Assembly: GCA_965214995.1 (NCBI GenBank)
Contig: CBDCCT010000002.1
Span: 4,526,001-4,590,000, forward strand
Direction: 5' to 3'
From: CBDCCT01 sp965214995
Lineage (GTDB): Bacteria > Deinococcota > Deinococci > Deinococcales > Trueperaceae
Length of the DNA stretch: 64,000 nt
Made by a program: the position numbers and the translations under genes. Shown here one piece after another: positions 8,378 through 16,422 of this stretch (position 1 is its first letter; the number at the start of each line of letters is the position of its first letter). A model generated the notes under the pieces. It ran no database searches. It was not told where the DNA came from and saw nothing but the letters and a program-made list of their open reading frames with translations.

Positions 8378-9134
8378 GTGCGGCCTCCGGTGTTTTGTAA
8401 AGGCGCAGAGCCGCCTCCCGGTCATCCTCTCGAGGTTCGGGAAAGCGGCGCGGGACGGAGGAGAGGGCGGTGCGGAGGTCGGCGGGGGTCTGCGGCTCGA
8501 GCCCACACGCCTTGAAGAAAGCCCGCACTTGCTCGAGCTCGAGCAACCGCTCGAGCCTTGCCTCGTTCTCGAGCCCCGCGGCGGGCGGTAACCAGTAGTC
8601 GGGGAGAGTTTCCAAACCACGCACGGCGCGCACTTCGGCGGTGAGGCGCTTGACGTACTCCTCTTTTTCTAGGCTCAGAAGCGCGTTCAAAAGCTGTCGA
8701 TGTCGGTGCGAACGCTCCCTCACCACCTCTTCCGCAGGAATAAAATCCCCCTCCAAGCCAAAAAGCGCGGCGAGGTAGCGGATACGTGGCAGGTGAAAGC
8801 CAAAGGCTAAAAAGGTGAGGTTGTCGGAAACGCTCGAGCGGTCTAACAGGTTGACAACAAAGACGAAGTTGGTGATGGTGTCGGTGGCTTTCTCCTCCAG
8901 GACGAACGCTTCTCGAGGCAACTCAAAAGTACCCATATACCGCATCATTAGCTCGGCTTCGGAAGGAAAAGCCGCGCCGCCCGTGCGCCCGCCCGTGATG
9001 AGAACGCGCCCTACGCCGCCGCGCTCGTAGAGCATCCCGGCGGCGAGCGCGTTGAGCCGCCCGTAGAGGTTGAGGCGGGGCCGCGGTTCGGCCTCCACGG
9101 GACCGTAACCAAAAACGACGAGCGTCACAGCCAT
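8370..9134 (-). CDS. YdcF-like (DUF218) protein with C-terminal extension
   Basis: The 254-residue protein begins MAVTLVVFGYGPVEAE and continues with the DUF218 pattern: RLNALAAGMLYERG, then VLITGGRTGG, then SEAELMMRYM, then ATDTITNFVFVVNLL. The fold binds nucleotide-like ligands, and the GG(R)TGG and E...E pairs are the conserved features. Unlike many relatives it has no N-terminal membrane segment and carries an extra helical tail of about 80 residues. The ATG at 9134 is one base past the stop of the HAD gene; sequence upstream of it in the same frame is antisense-like and rejected. The biochemical role is unknown. Confidence 0.8.
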   Translation of the reverse strand: MAVTLVVFGYGPVEAEPRPRLNLYGRLNALAAGMLYERGGVGRVLITGGRTGGAAFPSEAELMMRYMGTFELPREAFVLEEKATDTITNFVFVVNLLDRSSVSDNLTFLAFGFHLPRIRYLAALFGLEGDFIPAEEVVRERSHRHRQLLNALLSLEKEEYVKRLTAEVRAVRGLETLPDYWLPPAAGLENEARLERLLELEQVRAFFKACGLEPQTPADLRTALSSVPRRFPEPREDDREAALRLYKTPEAARV

Positions 9135-9135
9135 A

Positions 9136-9918
9136 TTACAGCCACCCCTCCAGCACCTCCGCCACCCCGTCCTCGTCGTTGGAAAGCGTGACCTGCCCCG
9201 CGCACGCTTTAACTTCATCGGCGGCGTTCGCCATCGCCACGCTTTTACCCGCCCACTCGAGCATTTCCTTGTCGTTGTGCTCGTCGCCAAAGGCGGCCAC
9301 TTGGGAAGCGTCCACGCCCATGTCATGAGCGACCCACTCGAGCGCCCGGCGCTTGGTCACGCCCCTTGCGGTCACCTCGAGCAGCCCCGGCAGGCTCCAG
9401 GTGCAGTGGACTGGGTGGTCGTGGAGAGATGCGCTCAAAGCTTCCGCCGTTTCTCTGGGATGGCGAAAGAGAAGCTTAGTCACGGCGTCCTGCACAAAAC
9501 CGCGCACGTTGCCGACGCCGGTTGGTTCGGTGGTGAGGCCGCGGACTTTCGCGTGCGCCTCGTCTATGTACCAGCCGTGGTGGGTCTCGATGCCGCACAT
9601 AATACCTGAGTAAGCGCGTTGCATCCTCTCGAGGGCCGCCAGCGCGACTTCAGCGGACATGTCGAAGCGGTGGAGCGCCGTGTCGGCGTCGAAGTCATAC
9701 ACCGCCCCGCCGTTGTAAACGATGGCTAGGTTCGTCAGCTTGAGTTCGCGCGCAAAGGTGCGGGCGGTGCGGGGTGGGCGGCCCGTGCAGAGGATGGTGC
9801 GGACACCACGTTGCTCGAGCCGCCCAATCACCTCCTTGGCTCGCGGCGTAATCGTCTTCACCGAGGTGAGGAGCGTGCCGTCCAAGTCGAGTGCAACGAG
9901 TTTGGGGAGCGCGGACAC
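9136..9918 (-). CDS. Cof-type HAD-superfamily hydrolase
   Basis: A 260-residue phosphatase of the Cof/type IIB HAD group. Motif I is LDLDGTLL (Asp11 nucleophile and Asp13), motif II is the Thr in ILCTGRP, and motif IV is FGDEHNDKEML near residue 215, which holds the Mg2+ ligands. The middle 100 residues form the C2B cap. Relatives dephosphorylate sugar phosphates or flavin and pyridoxal phosphates; the substrate cannot be predicted. Translation starts at a GTG nine bases after the alaS stop, so it is read from the alaS transcript. Confidence 0.88.
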   Translation of the reverse strand: MSALPKLVALDLDGTLLTSVKTITPRAKEVIGRLEQRGVRTILCTGRPPRTARTFARELKLTNLAIVYNGGAVYDFDADTALHRFDMSAEVALAALERMQRAYSGIMCGIETHHGWYIDEAHAKVRGLTTEPTGVGNVRGFVQDAVTKLLFRHPRETAEALSASLHDHPVHCTWSLPGLLEVTARGVTKRRALEWVAHDMGVDASQVAAFGDEHNDKEMLEWAGKSVAMANAADEVKACAGQVTLSNDEDGVAEVLEGWL

Positions 9919-9927
9919 CGCGGCGGC

Positions 9928-12663
9928 CTAGCTCCCCACCCCCTGCAAAATCTCGGGCAGCGCTGATAGCGCCCCTGGCACTTTTGACGCGTCCTTGACA
10001 CCCGCCTGCGCCAGGTCGGGCCGCCCGCCGCCGCCGCCGCCCGCGCGCTTGGCAACCTCGCGGATGAGGTTGCCCGCATGAGCGCCGCGCCCCTGCGCCT
10101 CCTTGTTGACTTTGGCGACCAACAGCGGGCCGCTGGCGAGCACCACCAAGTCCGCACCGCTCTTTTGGAGCATCGTGTCGGCGGCGGTGCGGAGCGCGCC
10201 CGCGTCGAGACCATCCAGAAGCGCGGTGCTGTAGCGAAAGCCCGCGGCCTCCCGGACAGCGTTGGCAGTGCCGCCCGAGGTCTGCGCCGCCGCCAGCTTG
10301 TCGCGCAGCCCCGCCGCCTCGCGCCCCGCCGCCTTGAGGTCGTTCTGAAGTTTCCCGACGCGCTCGGCCAACTCGTCGGGTTTCGCGCCGAGTTCTCTGG
10401 AAAGCGCGCCGACGTTCTCCCGCAGGTCGCGCACATAAGCGACCGCGGCCATCCCGACGGCGGCCTCGATTCGGCGCACCCCCGCCGACACCGCCTCTTC
10501 CGAGGTGATGATAAAGGAGCCGATTTCGCCCGTGCGCTTGACGTGGGTGCCGCCGCAGAGTTCGGTGGAGACAGTTTTAACGGCAGTTGCGGGAGCGGCC
10601 TCTACCGCGCCGGGGCCATCTTCCGTTGCCGTACCCCCTGGTGCCGTACCCATCGTCACCATGCGGACGTTCGCGCCGTACTTCTCGCCGAAGAGCATCA
10701 TCGCGCCCTGCTCGCGCGCCTCACTAATGGGCACCACGCGCCAACTCACCTCAAAGTCGGCCTGAATGAAGCGGTTGACGAGGGTTTCGATGTCCGTCAC
10801 CTCGTCCGGCGTGAGCGCCTGCGGGTGCGAGAAGTCAAAGCGCAGCCGGTCAGGCGCGACGAGCGAACCCGCCTGCGCGACGTGCCGCCCCAAGGTGCTC
10901 CGCAGCGCGGCGTGCAGGAGGTGGGTGGCGCTGTGGTGTTTTTCGGTGTCGCGGCGGCAGGGGTCCACGGCGGCGCGGATCGTTGCGCCGGGCTCGAGCC
11001 TCCCCCTCAGCACCCTCGCCTGATGCAAAAACAGCCCCTGCTTGCTCCTTGTGGTGCCGCTCACCGCCGCCTTGCCGCCCGGCCACTCGAGCGCCCCGCT
11101 GTCGCCAAGCTGCCCGCCGCCCTCGGCGTAGAAGGGCGTTTGGTCGAGAATCACCTGAACCATTTCGCCCTCGGTTGCTTCACGCACGGTTTCGTCCTCG
11201 CGGAGGAGCGCCACCACGCGCGCCTCGCTCTCGGTCTCGTCATAGCCCAAAAACTCGGTCTCGCCGTGCTCGCCTGCGATTCTTCCCAAGGTGTCCTTGC
11301 TCGCAGAAAAAAGCGCCCCCGCCTCCTTGCCGCCCCGCGACACCTCCCTGGCCGCCTCGCGCGCTTCTCTATATCCCGCCCGGTCCACGCTAAAGCCCCG
11401 CTCAGCGGCTATCTCTTCGGTAAGGTCCAAAGGGAATCCATAAGTTTGCCACAGGTCAAAGGCGACTTCGCCGGAAAGCTCGGTGCCCTCGAGGTTGTCA
11501 AAGAGATGCGAGACGCGGGTGATACCCGCCTCGAGCGTCCGCAGAAAGCTCTCCTCTTCGGTCCGGATAATGCCTTGAATACGCTCCTTGGCGTTCTCCA
11601 ACTCCGGGTACGCCTCGCCCATCGCCTCGACAACCTGTTCAACCAGCCTGTACAGCACGGGCTCGCGCAACCCCAAGAGCCAGGCGTGGCGCGCGGCGCG
11701 GCGGATGAGCATCTTGACGACGTAGCCCGCCCCGTCGTTGGCGGGCAGCACGCCGTCATTGACCGTAAAGGTGACCGCGCGGACGTGGTCGGCGATAACG
11801 CGGTGAGACAAGCTTTCCACGCCCCGATAAGGTTTACCCGAAAGCGCCGCCACCCGCCGGATGGTGGGCTGGAAAAGGCTGGTGGCGTAAGCGTCCTCAA
11901 CGCCGCTCATGACCGCGGCCAAACGCTCGAAACCCAGCCCCGTGTCGATGTTCTGCTGCGGCAGCGGCACCAGCGCGCCGCCGTCTTGGCGGTCAAACTG
12001 GGTAAAAACCAAGTTCCAAACCTCGATAAAACGGTCGCCCGAGCCCGTGTTGGGCCCCGTCTCGTCGGGCGTACCGTACTGGGGGCCGCGGTCATAAAAG
12101 ATTTCCGAGCAGGGGCCGCAGGGGCCGTTGGGACCCTGAGACACCGCGTTGGCGGGCCAGAAGTTCTCGTCTTCGCCCCAGCGCGAGATGCGCGCTTCGG
12201 GCACGCCGACATGGTCGCGCCACACCTCAAAGGCCTCGTCGTCGTCTAAATAAACCGTGACGTAGAGACGCTCGGGCTCGAGCCCCATCCACTCACTCGA
12301 GGTCAAAAACTCCCACGCCCAGGCCGCCGCCTCACGCTTGAAATAATCCCCAAACGAAAAGTTCCCCATCATCTCGAAAAACGAGTGGTGCCGGAGCGTG
12401 CGCCCGACGTTCTCGATGTCGCCCACCCGCAAACACTTCTGCGCGGTGGTGACGCGGTGCCAGACGCCATCAAACCCGGCGAACTTGGGCGTCGCGCCCA
12501 GAAAATAGGGCTTGAACTGCACCATCCCCGCGGAGGTGAAAAGCAGGGTCGGGTCGTTGCTCTTTAGGGAAGACGAGGGGTAGACGAGGTGGTTCTTGGC
12601 TTGGAAAAACTCTAAATACTTCTGTCTTAGCTCGTTGATGTTAATGGCTTGGGTGGGTTGCAT
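9928..12663 (-). CDS. alaS: Alanyl-tRNA synthetase
   Basis: A 911-residue cytoplasmic enzyme that charges tRNA-Ala. The class II catalytic core fills the first 450 residues (FFEMMGNFSFGDYFK, TGLGFERLA). The editing domain carries the zinc ligands H577xxxH581 and C703xxxH707 (CGGTHVKRTG). A C-Ala tail ends with a Gly-rich GGGGGGRPDLAQAG motif. An insertion of about 25 Ala/Gly/Thr-rich residues (673-697) sits in the editing domain between the two zinc half-sites; it is unusual but in frame. The start ATG is preceded by GCAGGAGG. It heads the operon alaS-HAD-YdcF-ruvX-mltG, an order partly shared with Firmicutes, where alaS, ruvX and mltG also cluster. Confidence 0.98.
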   Translation of the reverse strand: MQPTQAININELRQKYLEFFQAKNHLVYPSSSLKSNDPTLLFTSAGMVQFKPYFLGATPKFAGFDGVWHRVTTAQKCLRVGDIENVGRTLRHHSFFEMMGNFSFGDYFKREAAAWAWEFLTSSEWMGLEPERLYVTVYLDDDEAFEVWRDHVGVPEARISRWGEDENFWPANAVSQGPNGPCGPCSEIFYDRGPQYGTPDETGPNTGSGDRFIEVWNLVFTQFDRQDGGALVPLPQQNIDTGLGFERLAAVMSGVEDAYATSLFQPTIRRVAALSGKPYRGVESLSHRVIADHVRAVTFTVNDGVLPANDGAGYVVKMLIRRAARHAWLLGLREPVLYRLVEQVVEAMGEAYPELENAKERIQGIIRTEEESFLRTLEAGITRVSHLFDNLEGTELSGEVAFDLWQTYGFPLDLTEEIAAERGFSVDRAGYREAREAAREVSRGGKEAGALFSASKDTLGRIAGEHGETEFLGYDETESEARVVALLREDETVREATEGEMVQVILDQTPFYAEGGGQLGDSGALEWPGGKAAVSGTTRSKQGLFLHQARVLRGRLEPGATIRAAVDPCRRDTEKHHSATHLLHAALRSTLGRHVAQAGSLVAPDRLRFDFSHPQALTPDEVTDIETLVNRFIQADFEVSWRVVPISEAREQGAMMLFGEKYGANVRMVTMGTAPGGTATEDGPGAVEAAPATAVKTVSTELCGGTHVKRTGEIGSFIITSEEAVSAGVRRIEAAVGMAAVAYVRDLRENVGALSRELGAKPDELAERVGKLQNDLKAAGREAAGLRDKLAAAQTSGGTANAVREAAGFRYSTALLDGLDAGALRTAADTMLQKSGADLVVLASGPLLVAKVNKEAQGRGAHAGNLIREVAKRAGGGGGGRPDLAQAGVKDASKVPGALSALPEILQGVGS

Positions 12664-12692
12664 AGAATGCCTCCTGCTTACATTAGTTTCTG

Positions 12693-12698
12693 ATTATA
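12693..12698 (-). promoter_or_regulatory. -10 box for alaS operon
   Basis: The minus strand reads TATAAT here, 29 bases upstream of the alaS ATG. No good -35 hexamer sits 16-18 bases further up, so the assignment rests on the perfect -10. Confidence 0.5.
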
Positions 12699-12827
12699 CA
12701 GGGGCTTCTGACGGAGGAGGGTAGCAGGCTGTAGGAGCCCTTCGAGGATGTGTTCGTGTCTTCAACCACCGCCGACCTCTCACCGGAAGTCGTGATATTT
12801 TGCCCTGTACCAATGGAAGGGGTACTG

Positions 12828-14759
12828 ATGAAAAAATCCGTCCGGACAATCACGCTCACGCTGCTTTTGGCTTCCCTTTTAACCCTCGCCAACGCGCAGG
12901 AAGTCGAGCTGCGGCTCTTAGAAACCACCGACCTCCACGCCAACATCGTCCCTTACGACTATTACCGTGACGAGGCCACCGACGAGTTCGGGCTCGCCAA
13001 AACCGCCACGCTTATTAGTCAGGCGCGGGAAGAAGTGCCCAACGTTCTCCTTTTCGACAACGGCGACCTGATTCAGGGGAGCCCCCTGGGCGACTACCGC
13101 GCCAGGGTCGAGGTGTTGGGAGAGGGCGAGGTGCATCCGGTCTACAAGGCGATGAACCTCATCGGCTACGACGCGGGCAACATCGGCAACCACGAGTTTA
13201 ACTACGGGCTCGAGTTTTTAGAGCTCGCCTTGGCGGGGGCCGACTTCCCTTACGTCAACGCCAACGTCTACCTTGACGACGGCGACAATGCCGAGAACGA
13301 CGAAAACCTCTTTACGCCCTATGTGATTCTCGAGCGCGAGGTGACGGACACCGCCGGGGAGACGCACACGCTCAACGTCGGGGTGATTGGCTTCGTGCCG
13401 CCGCAAATCATGACCTGGGATAAAAGCAACCTAGAGGGCCGCGTGGTCGCCAAAGACATTGTCGAGACAGCCAGAAAATTCGTGCCGCAAATGATTGAAG
13501 AGGGAGCCGACCTCGTCGTCGCCATCCCACACTCCGGCTTCGAGTCGAGCCCGCCTCAAGGGATGGACGAGGACGCGTCTTACTACCTGAGCGAGGTCGA
13601 GGGCATCGACGCGATTCTCTTCGGGCACGCGCACAGCGTTTTCCCGGCGGAGGAGTTCGCGGGCGAGCCGGGGGTCGATATAGAAAGGGGCACCATCAAC
13701 GGCGTGGCCGCGGTGATGCCGGGTTTCTGGGGTAATCACTTGGGTGTGATTGACCTGACGTTGGAGCGAGATGGTGAGGGCTGGACGGTCGTGGATTCTC
13801 AATCCGCCGCGCGCCCCATCTTCGACGCCGAAACGGGCGAAGCTTTGGTCGAGGCTGACCCGGCGGTGGTCGAGGCGGTGGCGGAAGACCACGAGGGAAC
13901 CCTAACGTACGTCCGCGGCGCGGTCGCCGAGACCGCCGCGCCGATCACCTCCTACTTCGCGCAGGTGCTGGACGACCCCTCGGTGCAGCTCGTCAACCAG
14001 GCGCAGACCTGGTATGTGGAAAGGGCGGTGCAGGGCACGCAGTTTAAAGGCCTGCCGATTCTCTCCGCCGCCGCGCCCTTCAAGGCCGGGGGCCGCGGCG
14101 GGGCCGACTACTACACCGACATCCCTGAAGGCACGCTGGCGGTCAAGAACATCGCCGACTTGTATATCTACCCGAACACGCTCAAGGTCGTGAAGCTCAC
14201 GGGGGCGGAGCTTGAGGCGTGGCTCGAGCGCTCCGCCGGTCAGTTCAACCAGATAGACCCCGAGGAGAGCGAGCCGCAGCCCCTGCTAAACGAGGACTTC
14301 CGCTCGTACAACTACGATGTGATAGACGGCGTAACTTACGAAATCGACGTGACCGAACCCTCCAAGTATGACGCCGACGGCAATCTCGTTAACCCGGAGG
14401 CCAACCGCATCAAGAACTTGCGCTACAACGGTGAGCCCGTCGCGCCCGATGAGGAGTTTTTGGTCGCCACCAACAACTACCGCGCCTACGGCGGCGGGAA
14501 CTTCCCCGGCCTGGACGGCTCCTCGGTGGTCATCGACTCGCCCGACGAGAACCGCCAAATCATCATCGACTATCTCACCGCAACCGGGACGGTGGACCCC
14601 GAGGCGGACCGCAACTGGACTTTTGCGCCCGTCGAGGGGGACGTGACGGTAACTTTCGAATCGGGGCCGGACGCTGAAGGGTTTATCCCAGAGGGAGTGG
14701 AGCTCGAGTACGGCGGCCCCGCCGAAGACGGCTTTGCGACCTACCGTTTGACCCTATAA
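12828..14759 (+). CDS. cpdB: Exported 2',3'-cyclic-nucleotide 2'-phosphodiesterase / 3'-nucleotidase (CpdB-like)
   Basis: The 643-residue protein starts with a clear signal peptide ending ANAQ around residue 24. The metallophosphoesterase domain has the metal-binding motifs LLETTDLHANIVPYDYY, DNGDLIQGSP, GNIGNHEFNYG, VAIPHSG and GHAHSVFP. A 5'-nucleotidase C-terminal substrate domain follows, with NTLKVVKLTGAELEAWLERSAG and NNYRAYGGGNFPG. These enzymes scavenge extracytoplasmic nucleotides and cyclic nucleotides. The ATG at 12828 follows GGAAGGGG; the 26 codons upstream in the same frame have no signal-peptide character and are dropped. The gene is divergent from alaS and ends in its own terminator. 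Confidence 0.93.
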   Translation: MKKSVRTITLTLLLASLLTLANAQEVELRLLETTDLHANIVPYDYYRDEATDEFGLAKTATLISQAREEVPNVLLFDNGDLIQGSPLGDYRARVEVLGEGEVHPVYKAMNLIGYDAGNIGNHEFNYGLEFLELALAGADFPYVNANVYLDDGDNAENDENLFTPYVILEREVTDTAGETHTLNVGVIGFVPPQIMTWDKSNLEGRVVAKDIVETARKFVPQMIEEGADLVVAIPHSGFESSPPQGMDEDASYYLSEVEGIDAILFGHAHSVFPAEEFAGEPGVDIERGTINGVAAVMPGFWGNHLGVIDLTLERDGEGWTVVDSQSAARPIFDAETGEALVEADPAVVEAVAEDHEGTLTYVRGAVAETAAPITSYFAQVLDDPSVQLVNQAQTWYVERAVQGTQFKGLPILSAAAPFKAGGRGGADYYTDIPEGTLAVKNIADLYIYPNTLKVVKLTGAELEAWLERSAGQFNQIDPEESEPQPLLNEDFRSYNYDVIDGVTYEIDVTEPSKYDADGNLVNPEANRIKNLRYNGEPVAPDEEFLVATNNYRAYGGGNFPGLDGSSVVIDSPDENRQIIIDYLTATGTVDPEADRNWTFAPVEGDVTVTFESGPDAEGFIPEGVELEYGGPAEDGFATYRLTL

Positions 14760-14786
14760 ATTCCTCCGTAGACTTAACGATAATGA

Positions 14787-14812
14787 GAAAGCGTCCTTTC
14801 GAGGGCGCTTTC
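14787..14812 (+). terminator. Terminator of the cpdB-like gene
   Basis: Arms GAAAGCGTCC and GGGCGCTTTC pair over ten positions with one G-T, around a TTTCGA loop, 27 bases after the stop. The following tract is TTCGTC, so the U-run is weak. Confidence 0.65.
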
Positions 14813-14867
14813 TTCGTCAGCCTCACTCACCAAGAATTCTGCGCACGCGAAAACGTGCAGTGCGTGC

Positions 14868-14873
14868 TAAAAT
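14868..14873 (+). promoter_or_regulatory. TAAAAT -10 box, leaderless-type, antitoxin gene
   Basis: TAAAAT ends seven bases before the ATG at 14881, and no ribosome site is present. Confidence 0.5.
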
Positions 14874-14880
14874 TTAGTAC

Positions 14881-15114
14881 ATGGAGACCCAAAATCTCAC
14901 CCTGCGCCTCCCTAAGCCTCTCCTCAAAAAAGCCAAGCAGTTGGCCGCCGAACGGGGCACCACGCTTACCGCGCTCGTGATTGAAGGGCTGACGCGCACC
15001 ACGAGCGGCAATGAAGCCTACAACGCCGCGTGGGAGCGGCAGCGGGCGCTGATGCACCTGGGCTTGAAACGTGAAGAGACCTTTTTAGACCGCGACGCGC
15101 TGCATGAACGCTAA
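14881..15114 (+). CDS. Ribbon-helix-helix antitoxin of a VapBC-type pair
   Basis: This 77-residue protein opens METQNLTLRLPKPLLKKAKQ, the beta-strand plus helix of an RHH (CopG/DUF6364-like) DNA-binding domain, followed by AAERGTTLTALVIEGL. The rest (about residues 48-77) is the usual toxin-wrapping tail. Antitoxins of this type bind the cognate PIN toxin and autorepress the operon. It overlaps the toxin start by 11 bases. Expression is predicted to be leaderless, from the TAAAAT just upstream. Confidence 0.85.
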   Translation: METQNLTLRLPKPLLKKAKQLAAERGTTLTALVIEGLTRTTSGNEAYNAAWERQRALMHLGLKREETFLDRDALHER

Positions 15115-15532
15115 TTTGGCGTTTGTAGACACTAATATTCTACTGTACAATATCCTACTGTACGCCTATGACCACAGCGAACCCGCCAAGCAGGCGAGAG
15201 CGGAAGCGTTGCTGAACGAGCTTTGGGAGCACCGTACGGGGTGCTTGAGCATTCAAGTATTACAAGAATTTTACGTGAACGCGACGCGAAAGCTTCGGCT
15301 CGAGCCTCCCGTTGCACGCCGCATCATCGAAGATTACGCCCTCTGGCTCGTGCACGCACCCACCACCGCCGACGTTATCAGCGCGATTGACTTGCAGGAA
15401 ACGCACCGCCTGTCCTTTTGGGACGCAATGATTGTGCAGAGCGCGCTCACGCTCGGCTGCGAGGTGCTTTGGTCTGAGGACCTGAACCCCGGTGGGCGTT
15501 TTGGGGCGCTCGAGCTGCGCACCCCCTTCTAA
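15104..15532 (+). CDS. PIN-domain toxin (VapC-like) with internal duplication
   Basis: A 142-residue PIN-domain ribonuclease. The acidic active site is intact on paper: Asp9 (FVDTN), Glu55 (VLQEFY), Asp107 (SFWDAM) and Asp126 (WSEDLN). Directly after Asp9 the sequence NILLY occurs twice because of a 15-bp tandem duplication; related toxins read VDTNILLYAYD with one copy. The insertion lengthens the first helix by five residues beside the catalytic Asp and may impair or alter activity. The gene overlaps its antitoxin and has no obvious terminator. Confidence 0.88.
   Translation: MNANLAFVDTNILLYNILLYAYDHSEPAKQARAEALLNELWEHRTGCLSIQVLQEFYVNATRKLRLEPPVARRIIEDYALWLVHAPTTADVISAIDLQETHRLSFWDAMIVQSALTLGCEVLWSEDLNPGGRFGALELRTPF
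15134..15163 (+). repeat. 15-bp tandem duplication inside the PIN toxin gene
   Basis: Two adjacent copies, AATATTCTACTGTAC at 15134-15148 and AATATCCTACTGTAC at 15149-15163, differ at one base. The duplication is in frame and adds NILLY. Confidence 0.9.
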
Positions 15533-15560
15533 AAACAAGCTGAACCTAAACGCAACCCCA

Positions 15561-15598
15561 TTGAAATCTATTTGCTATCATGCTAGCATAATAGCAAA
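15561..15598 (+). promoter_or_regulatory. Promoter with overlapping 28-bp palindromic operator
   Basis: A -35 TTGAAA (15561-15566) and -10 TAGCAT (15584-15589) are 17 bases apart. A perfect nested palindrome covers the -10: outer arms TTTGCTAT (15571-15578) and ATAGCAAA (15591-15598) flank the self-complementary ATGCTAGCAT (15580-15589). Small RHH repressors such as CopG and Arc bind sites of this kind, so the RHH protein encoded at 15676 is the obvious ligand. The leader from here to 15675 shows no gene. Confidence 0.75.
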
Positions 15599-15675
15599 GG
15601 AGGTTGGGCTTAGCTATTTGGGATTCACCTGCTCGAGACGTTTAGAAGCTGCCCGCTTACAGGAGGAAATTGTAC

Positions 15676-15837
15676 ATGAGTGACGACAAAAAGCAGTTCA
15701 ACGTTTACCTGCCCCCCGACCTCATCCGCGAGGTGAAACACGCCGCCATCGACACCAAAAAGTCGCTCTCGGCGTTTGTCGAGGAGGCGCTGAGTGTTCA
15801 GTTGGAGAGGTTGCGCGAAAGAGGAGACGCAAAGTGA
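15676..15837 (+). CDS. Small ribbon-helix-helix protein, likely autoregulator of the VOC operon
   Basis: A 53-residue protein. KKQFNVYLPPDLIREVKHAA gives the beta-strand and first helix, and KKSLSAFVEEALSVQLERL the second helix of an RHH fold. AGGAGG sits well before the ATG. The gene follows a palindromic operator and its stop overlaps the start of a VOC (glyoxalase-fold) gene, so the partner is not a typical toxin. It could still be an antitoxin-like regulator whose partner has been replaced. It is too short for most automatic calling. Confidence 0.8.
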   Translation: MSDDKKQFNVYLPPDLIREVKHAAIDTKKSLSAFVEEALSVQLERLRERGDAK

Positions 15838-16190
15838 TGCTGATGCCCGTCGTTTACGTGAGCGAGATGGCGCGCTCGGTCGCCTTTTACGAGGCGCTGG
15901 GGGGCGAGGTGGCCTACAGGGGCCGCAGCGGGACGTGGACGGAACTGAGGGTGCAGGGCGGCGTGCTGGCGCTTCACAGCGGGGAGCTTTCGCCACCCCC
16001 CGAAGGTCCCGTCGCACTCTCGTTTGTGGCGACCGAACCGCTCGAGTCCTTGGCAAAAAAGTTTGAAGCGGCGGGCCTCCCGCTCTACCGCGCCATCAAC
16101 GACGAAGCCTTTGGCCGCTCGCTGACCCTGCAAGACCCCGACGGCCTGCTCATCCAAATCAACGAGCACGACGAAGAACTCTATACCTGA
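15834..16190 (+). CDS. VOC-family (glyoxalase/bleomycin-resistance fold) protein
   Basis: A 118-residue single VOC module. MPVVYVSEMARSVAFYEALGG is the typical first beta-alpha unit, and the end FGRSLTLQDPDGLLIQINEH is the characteristic last strand with a metal-position Glu or Gln. Family members include glyoxalase I, fosfomycin and bleomycin resistance proteins, and dioxygenases; the substrate here is not predictable. The start is either the GTG at 15834 or the ATG at 15837, both overlapping the RHH stop. A diverged, frameshifted paralogue lies 230 bp downstream. Confidence 0.85.
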   Translation: MMLMPVVYVSEMARSVAFYEALGGEVAYRGRSGTWTELRVQGGVLALHSGELSPPPEGPVALSFVATEPLESLAKKFEAAGLPLYRAINDEAFGRSLTLQDPDGLLIQINEHDEELYT

Positions 16191-16214
16191 GCTATCAATT
16201 GGAGGAGGTGCGCA

Positions 16215-16403
16215 GTGTTTTCAGACGTGAACGAGGCGGTTGAGAAGCATAAACGTTACATGCGCGAGGCGGAGGTGGCGCGGTTACTTAGAGAGGAAGC
16301 TGTGAGAGCGTCCCTACGCAGCCGTTTAGCAACCCTTTTGCATGAGTTGGCAGAGCGGCTCGAGTCTACAGCCGCATCCCCCGAGACCATTCCGACTTCG
16401 TAA
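16215..16403 (+). CDS. Small helical protein of unknown function in the VOC operon
   Basis: A 62-residue protein starting at a GTG with a strong TGGAGGAGG ribosome site. The sequence is highly charged and helical (EAVEKHKRYMREAEVARLLREEAV, in part amphipathic) with a Leu-rich second helix, RLATLLHELAERLES. I do not recognise a family. It sits 24 bases after the VOC gene and 19 bases before the broken VOC copy, so it belongs to the same transcription unit. Its size and charge are compatible with a protein-binding partner. Confidence 0.65.
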   Translation: MFSDVNEAVEKHKRYMREAEVARLLREEAVRASLRSRLATLLHELAERLESTAASPETIPTS

Positions 16404-16422
16404 CATCCACAGGAGGAACGAA

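Noticed and set aside
10078..12249. 723-codon plus-strand open frame
   Set aside because: It is exactly antisense to alaS, Arg/His-rich and without motifs; GC-rich coding DNA often leaves the opposite strand open.
12683..12946. 87-codon minus-strand frame upstream of alaS
   Set aside because: It overlaps the alaS promoter and the cpdB signal-peptide region antisense and has no family features.
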